Source: Sphaerolaimus hirsutus (lineage: Eukaryota; Nematoda; Chromadorea; Monhysterida; Sphaerolaimidae). From it: a stretch of 64,000 nucleotides of DNA. The position numbers and the translations under genes are program-made. The notes under the pieces were generated by a model, which was given only the letters and a program-made list of their open reading frames with translations, ran no database searches and had not been told where the DNA came from. Location: positions 9,738,529 to 9,802,528 of the forward strand of contig OZ038451.1 of the NCBI GenBank assembly GCA_964036195.1, given 5' to 3'. This document shows positions 58,392-64,000 of the stretch, in pieces (the stretch's first letter is position 1; each line of letters starts with the position of its first letter).

Positions 58392-61108
58392 CACAATCAC
58401 AGTTGAGCGGTGATATTTACAGTGAGCTATTCAATGGCCGGACAATTAATTAATGCACGTAATTATTATGTAGGATAGATTGGGTGTGGGCCCAGTGGCC
58501 GCCACCCCTTTCAAGTTTCCGGTGTCGCGCTGTGTAGCCTGCGGGGGGGGGGGGGAGGGTCGATGGAAGTTTGTGATCAAAAATAAACACCGTTTTTTTT
58601 ATGTATTCACGGTGGAATTTTTGGAAAAAAATGTTACAATATTTTGATATCAACATCAGCATAAAAGTCGATACTTTGTTGAATGTTTATGCTTTTTTCC
58701 ACGGCAATGAATGTTTCAAACGCTGCATTTGCTGCATGCGCTTACATTTGCAACGATCTTCCACACCTCAGAAGCGCATGGAAGCACAACTATGTTCGCA
58801 TGGCTTCGTAACAATTCATGCTTCTAAACGGAAATGAATGAAATGCCAATAATCTCAATATGAAAGACGGCACAAAGGCAACTTCCCGCGTGATTGTGAA
58901 ACATTTCAAGGGAACAGAAAAACATGTATTTATTGGCTGCCATTTAAAAATGGTTCAAAATCCCACCCTTTAGGTAATGTTGAACTTTTTCAAAAAAGGT
59001 GATAAAAGCGCTTGCATCACCACGTGATGTAAGTGAATGATTTCGAAACGTTTCTTTCACTGTCCATTCAAAGTCAACAGAGAAAAAGTAAAGGGGAATC
59101 TTTATTTTACTCTGAAGTTTATCAGTCTTGTCACGTGAAAAACTAGCATTCGAAATATTATTTTGCCATAGGTATTTTATCTACCTTCTATTTATCTTAT
59201 AAAATATTGTGATATTTACGAAATATTGTTGTGTGTATATAAGTAACCATCTAACAGTTATTTATGATGACACACATAGATTGAAAGCAGACTAGGTAAA
59301 TAAATATGAGATAAATAAATGAAAAGCGAACGCTCGTTGTTTGAGCAGTTGGCGTGTCGCTTAAAAATCAGAAGCATCAATTTCCGGCCACTACAAAAAA
59401 GATAGATGGATGAAAAAGCTACTGCCTGCCAACCTCTTGGGAAAATGTCTGAATATGTAAATACAGAGAACACAGATCTTAAAGTCCATCATATCGACGG
59501 TTAAAGGCATGTGGGTGAAGCCAACAGCTACATTTTGAAGCAGTGCGCAACAAGTGAAAACGGTTGCATGGTACGAGGCAACTGTGTAAGTAAGCATCCA
59601 ATTATATAGTTGCCTTTTTCCACATGAAACAATCTTAGCTGCCTCCTTCCACTGTAGTTACCATGTTCCTCATTTATCAGTGACAATTCTTACCACCGCT
59701 TTATGCAATGTGCAATGCATTCGATGACCCTAGTTCTTGAAGTCAATACATCCAAAAAGTATAAGTTAATATTGAGAAGATCGCGATGCGCAATTCCAGA
59801 TGCCATTTCATGAATAAGGCAATTTTTGAAACTCGGATAGAAAAATAGTAAAAATGTCAGGCAATCAGAAATTATGATTTTCCTTGCAGAATATGATAGC
59901 TGGCACCACAAAACGCTATCACCAATTGCACACATTAATGATTGCCATTTCATCAAAGTAAGTAGCACATGACAGAAAAAGTAGACACCAAGCTCAAGTG
60001 ATGATATGCATAAAAGTGGCCAGTTTACACATTTGGGGTTGCCCTGTCGGCATTATGTCAGTTAACAGATTAGGTTAGGATAACTCATCACACATAGCAG
60101 TGGTTGCCTCCTGCGATGTTGCCTTATTCGCCAATGCAGTAAAAATCATGCTCAGCTTGTTGTGCTGTCAGTCGCTGTATACTTGTCGACCATTTTACAC
60201 AGTAACAGAAAGTTTCAAGCTCAAAAGATGTTCTACATGTGCATCAGCCATATTTGATAATAATTTCGCTTTCAAGACTTTGGCTCGGATTTTGCTATGA
60301 GAAGGACTTTTGGATTGTAAACTGGCATCGCTAAGCAGCAGATACAACATGTGGTATTTACATAAATATTTAGATCTGTGATACACGTTAATTCACGTCA
60401 GTAAATCTAGATTTCTAACATGCTTGTAATGTAATCGCGTTAGAAATTTAATTTAGACTAGTCAAAGCACTAGAACGCATAAAAAAACGAACGCAATAGA
60501 GACAAATAAAAATGCGCATCGCGAGTAGGAACGAGCACATGGAGCAGCTCGGCAGCGTATACCGCATACTTATGTACTTTTGTACATAAATACTTTTACA
60601 AGGTATTTACAATACATGTACGCAAATACATATTACATGTGAATACATAAAACGCGGGTAGTATGCAAGCGGAAGCAGTCTTCAACTTGTGGTCGGGCGC
60701 ACGTACGCAGTGCACTGCACGACCCCCCCCCCCCCCCTCAAGCAAATGTATAGGGGGAAATTGAGTTGACGAAAAAATATTGAGTTATGTATGTAGGCGG
60801 TAGAAGTTGACGGTTGTGATAAATCTCAGACTCTCCTATTTATATCCATATAAATTCAGAATAATTCCCATATTTTACCATCAAAGGGCATACTCTGGCA
60901 CAACACTTTTCACACATCTCTCAAACCATACGAGTACGCGAGAAAAACAGTATCTTAAAGGCGGCGACTGGTACAGAGAGAGCAAAGTTGCACTTTGGTC
61001 ACGTGCGCCGCCCAGCGGAAGAATTTCGGAAGCATTCATCTTTCCCTACTATTTACGCTTTCGTTTATTTTCCAGCTTTTCAAGGAGTGGTGGGCGGGAA
61101 AGTATTTA
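58392..61108. other. Region upstream of YPEL without recognisable gene
   Basis: Includes the YPEL 5' leader and probably its promoter; no clear TATA box chosen. Short ORFs only, none of known family. A C-run (60722-60738) and GTACATAAATAC repeats (60570-60650). Confidence 0.4.
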
Positions 61109-61274
61109 CCGTATTTCCGCGAAAACGACCCCCTTGAATAACTCTGTTGAATCACCTTGAATAACTCCCTTCTGTTGGCCAAGTGAGACTACAATATATC
61201 CCCTTGAATAACTCCCCCCTCAAAAACTCAGACGAAAGGATAACTCAACTGGGCTCTTATTCGAGTATATACGG
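61109..61274. mobile_element. CCGTATTTCCGCGAAAA palindromic MITE
   Basis: CCGTATTTCCGCGAAAACG left, TTCGAGTATATACGG right, TA flanks; AATAACTCCC repeats inside. Confidence 0.65.
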
Positions 61275-61547
61275 TACCATGTTTAAACCGCGGATTTCAA
61301 TGTTAATTTTCGAAAGTGAAATCACGGTGCGGCGTATTTTCATATCAATTTGAGTTTCGATTAACTTTTTCGAGTGCGCAATAAATATCTATTCGAGAGG
61401 GCGGTTAAATCATTGAGTGAAAAATAACAGAAGGTACTTTGGCAGAACAGCAAGTTTTCGTTTAGGGAGAAATGGCCAAACAACAAACAGTACCAGCTGA
61501 TCCCGGTCCTTCTCACACCGCATAAAAAAATCAACCAACATCGTTTA

Positions 61548-61907
61548 CCGTATTTCTTCGATTAGAATGGCGCGTTTGCTTTTGAAGTTTATATTCAACT
61601 TTTCACTTTTCTTTACGGATGCTTGACAACTTCATGACACTTTTAAAAATGAAGCATACAGAACTTGAGTGAAAAATGTGAACTATTTTTCTACAGTTTT
61701 TTTTTCTAGAACGGTTCTTCTAACCTGTTTTCAACGACAGCAAGAAACGTCGACAAGATTTTGAATGCTTTGAGCATTTGCACAATCCACACTTTTGTCG
61801 CTTTTTTGCGACCTTGGCACATTTACAAATTGACTGCCGCATGCACAGTTGTCTATATCACGACAGGAAAAAAGTTGCAGAACGTGCCCTTTTTCGAAGA
61901 AATACGG
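61548..61907. mobile_element. CCGTATTTCTTCGATTAG element, TA-flanked
   Basis: CCGTATTTCTTCGA left, TTCGAAGAAATACGG right, TA flanks; interior without family-like ORF. Confidence 0.65.
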
Positions 61908-62283
61908 TAGTTGTATTCAGTGCAAACTTCAAACATAAACAAATACATACGCAGGTATCGACAAATAGACCTTGACTGATATGTTGAGTCTGTATACATT
62001 GAGGCACGCACACTAGTACACCACCGAAATTTGGGAAACTCATAAATGTGTATTGAAAACATTTGAGTTTACCAGAAGGCTACTCATTGTGGTAAACTCA
62101 AATGTGTTCAAAGCAGATTTATGAGTTCCCCGAAATTTTCGTAGTCCACCGATGTTAATGTGTATTTACTTTTTCTCAAAAAGTACGCATACTCGAGTAA
62201 CGAGTAAATACGCATACGCACACTTTGAAAAAGTATCTGTACTTGCCTGTACGCTTACTTTTTGAGAGTACTGGGGTACAGTT

Positions 62284-62465
62284 AGGGTTCAAACGGGATC
62301 CCGATCCCGAATCCCGAGAAATTTCGAGATTTTGTGGTCCCGATCCCGATCCCAAAACCTCAATCACGATCCTGATCCTGAAATTTGAAAAAGCCAATCC
62401 CGATCCCGACACTTTGACGATCACGATCCCAGAAAAAATGCCCCAATCCCGATCCCGGTAAAATT
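62284..62465. mobile_element. GGGATC-minisatellite element fragment
   Basis: Starts TAGGGTTCAAACGGGATCCC; CCCGATCCCAAAACCTCAAT units follow; right end not found. Confidence 0.6.
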
Positions 62466-62654
62466 CAGACACAAAAGGTGCCAGAAATGGCTCTTTTAAA
62501 GGACCATTTTGTATGCAGTTTGCAAAAATTTTGCGTGCAAGCGCGCATTTCTTCACCTCACTATATCTCTGTTCCATGGGCATGGACACCACTACAAATG
62601 GACCTGATATAGTGCCCATTGCCATAGTGTAAGGTTAATACACAAGCATATATG

Positions 62655-63849
62655 CAGGGGCGTATCCAGATTTTGGAGCGGGGGGGCTGCTTGTTTATGG
62701 AGGCCAGCGAGCGGGGGGGGGTCAGCCCCCCCCCTAAATTTTTACATGCAGAGTGGCGGAATGGCTCCATGGCGCTGGCGCCACTAGTAGGTGTAACGCC
62801 ATGGCGCCATTGGCGTTGGCGCCAGCGCCATGGAACGCTGTATATGTATGTAAATATACATACAAATGGCCCTACACACACTAGTTTTCACCGTGACTGA
62901 TGTGAAAACTGAAATGGCGACATGGCGACATCCAGCCTACTCATTTTGTATGCTTTATGTGTTTTAGTTTTCAAATTTTCAAAGTTTAACTATCATTTAT
63001 TAAAACTCAAATTTAAATAAAATCAAATCATTCAACCGTGATTTTTAATTTGCATTTGAAAAAAATTCAGTTTTCACACGAAGTCACGGTGAAAAGTAGT
63101 GTGTAGGCACAATACAGCAAACAGCACACAATTGAGTATATTTATAACGATTTCGGTCACAGGGAGCAAATTTGCTGATAATACATCACGTCTGGTGAAA
63201 AATGCGTGCTTGCGCGCAAAATTTTTTCACGCTGACATTGAAAAAGTGGCATTTACCGGCCACTTTCTGGTCTCACCCCGGGAGGGGGGGGGCTGCAGCT
63301 AGGGTTCAAACGGGATTGACTTTTCGGGATCGGGATCGGGATCGGGATTGGTTTTTTGAGATTTCGGGATCGGGATCGGGATCGGGATTGGCCGGGATTG
63401 GGGTCACGGGATCGGGATCGGGATCGGGATTGGCATTTTTTCGGGATCGGGATCGGGATTGGCATTTTTTCGAGATCGGGATTGGGGTCGTGGGATAGAG
63501 ATTTTGGCCAATGTTTTGGCATCCACAGTTGTTCATAAAGGTCTAAAAACACTGTTGGATGCCAGAAACGTGGCATAAAATGAACGCTGGGGGTTTGCGT
63601 TCACATTTTTGCATGCAAAAACGTCGTTTTTTCACGTTTGATAATTACCACTAATTTTTCCGGGATCGGGATCCCGGACTTTGGAGTTTCTCGGGATCGG
63701 GATCGGGATTTGAAAAGTTTCGGGATCGGGATCGGGATCGGGACTGCTAAATCCCGGAATTTCACGGGATCCGGGATCGGGATCGGGATCCCGTTTGAAC
63801 CCTAGCTGCAGCCCCCCCCCCCGCCCCCCCCCCCCTGGATACGGCCCTG
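62655..63849. mobile_element. hAT-like element (CAGGGGCGTATCCAG), with two nested MITEs
   Basis: Ends CAGGGGCGTATCCAG / CCTGGATACGGCCCTG, perfect 8-bp duplication CATATATG (62647-62654 and 63850-63857). Inside are a palindromic CACACTAGTTTTCACCGTG element (about 62875-63108) and the GGGATC element 63300-63804. Confidence 0.9.
63300..63804. mobile_element. GGGATC-minisatellite hAT-like element, full length
   Basis: TAGGGTTCAAACGGG / CCCGTTTGAACCCTA ends; perfect 8-bp duplication GCTGCAGC (63292-63299 and 63805-63812). (GGGATC)n arms around a unique centre (63495-63655). Best reference copy of the family that gives the intron at 49101-49489. Confidence 0.88.
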
Positions 63850-64000
63850 CATATATGGTAGACAGTGGTGTGAATGACAATGCCAGGCAGCCCATTGCGC
63901 AGTGCCTAAATGAATCTATAGCATTGTTTTGAATGCCAATTTAATCCAACGTTTCTGGCATCCATTGTTTTAGGTGTTTTGGGTCATTTTGTGAAATGTC

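Overview
The window is animal nuclear DNA, most likely from an invertebrate; the sequence alone does not fix the species. The evidence is spliced genes of animal families (a Yippee-like gene and an RGLG/copine-type vWA gene), a Polinton/Maverick DNA virus-like element, a BEL/Pao reverse-transcriptase relic, and a very dense load of nested non-autonomous DNA transposons, many with exact target-site duplications (TSDs).

Layout. (1) 44-8228, minus: eight exons of a membrane-anchored vWA protein of the RGLG/copine type; the gene continues past the left edge. Its introns are full of hAT-like and TA-flanked elements. (2) 8229-31649: no confident gene. It holds satellites (9337-13000), a four-level nested transposon stack (20740-23040), a nested insertion with a paralogous empty site (23208-24465), and a hAT-like element carrying a decayed BEL/Pao RT (25422-27379). 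(3) 31650-58391, minus: a complete three-exon Yippee-like (YPEL) gene of 116 codons. Its first intron holds a complete Polinton at 34166-58087, with 104/105-bp terminal inverted repeats and a perfect 6-bp TSD, GATGTT. (4) 58392-64000: more repeats, no gene seen.

The Polinton. A compact AT-rich plus-strand block (34697-46421) encodes protein-primed DNA polymerase B, a packaging ATPase, two unknown proteins, a retrovirus-like integrase (frameshifted), a small membrane protein, a penton-like minor capsid, a basic core protein (in-frame TGA), the major capsid and an adenain-type protease. Three of these genes have TATATAA boxes. The other half, still inside the TIRs, carries unusual cargo: a multi-exon minus-strand gene for a membrane protein with a mucin-like stalk (48962-54860), and a small acidic coiled-coil gene (56352-56959).

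Main discovery candidate: introners. Short hairpin transposons occupy introns exactly. One family starts TGCCAGTCCC and is flanked by 5-bp CCNGG duplications. Insertion into CCAGG makes CAG|GT at one side, and the duplicated CCAG supplies the 3' AG at the other. It forms a whole intron in the vWA gene (3026-3216) and one in the Polinton coiled-coil gene (56568-56764). A copy in CCTGG (7838-8198) lacks the AG. A second, unrelated hAT-like family (TAGGGTTC ends, 8-bp TSD, GGGATC minisatellite core) forms an intron the same way in the Polinton membrane gene (49101-49489). A virus-like element thus carries at least two introners, and has itself inserted into a member of the first family, which suggests a possible vehicle for spreading introns.
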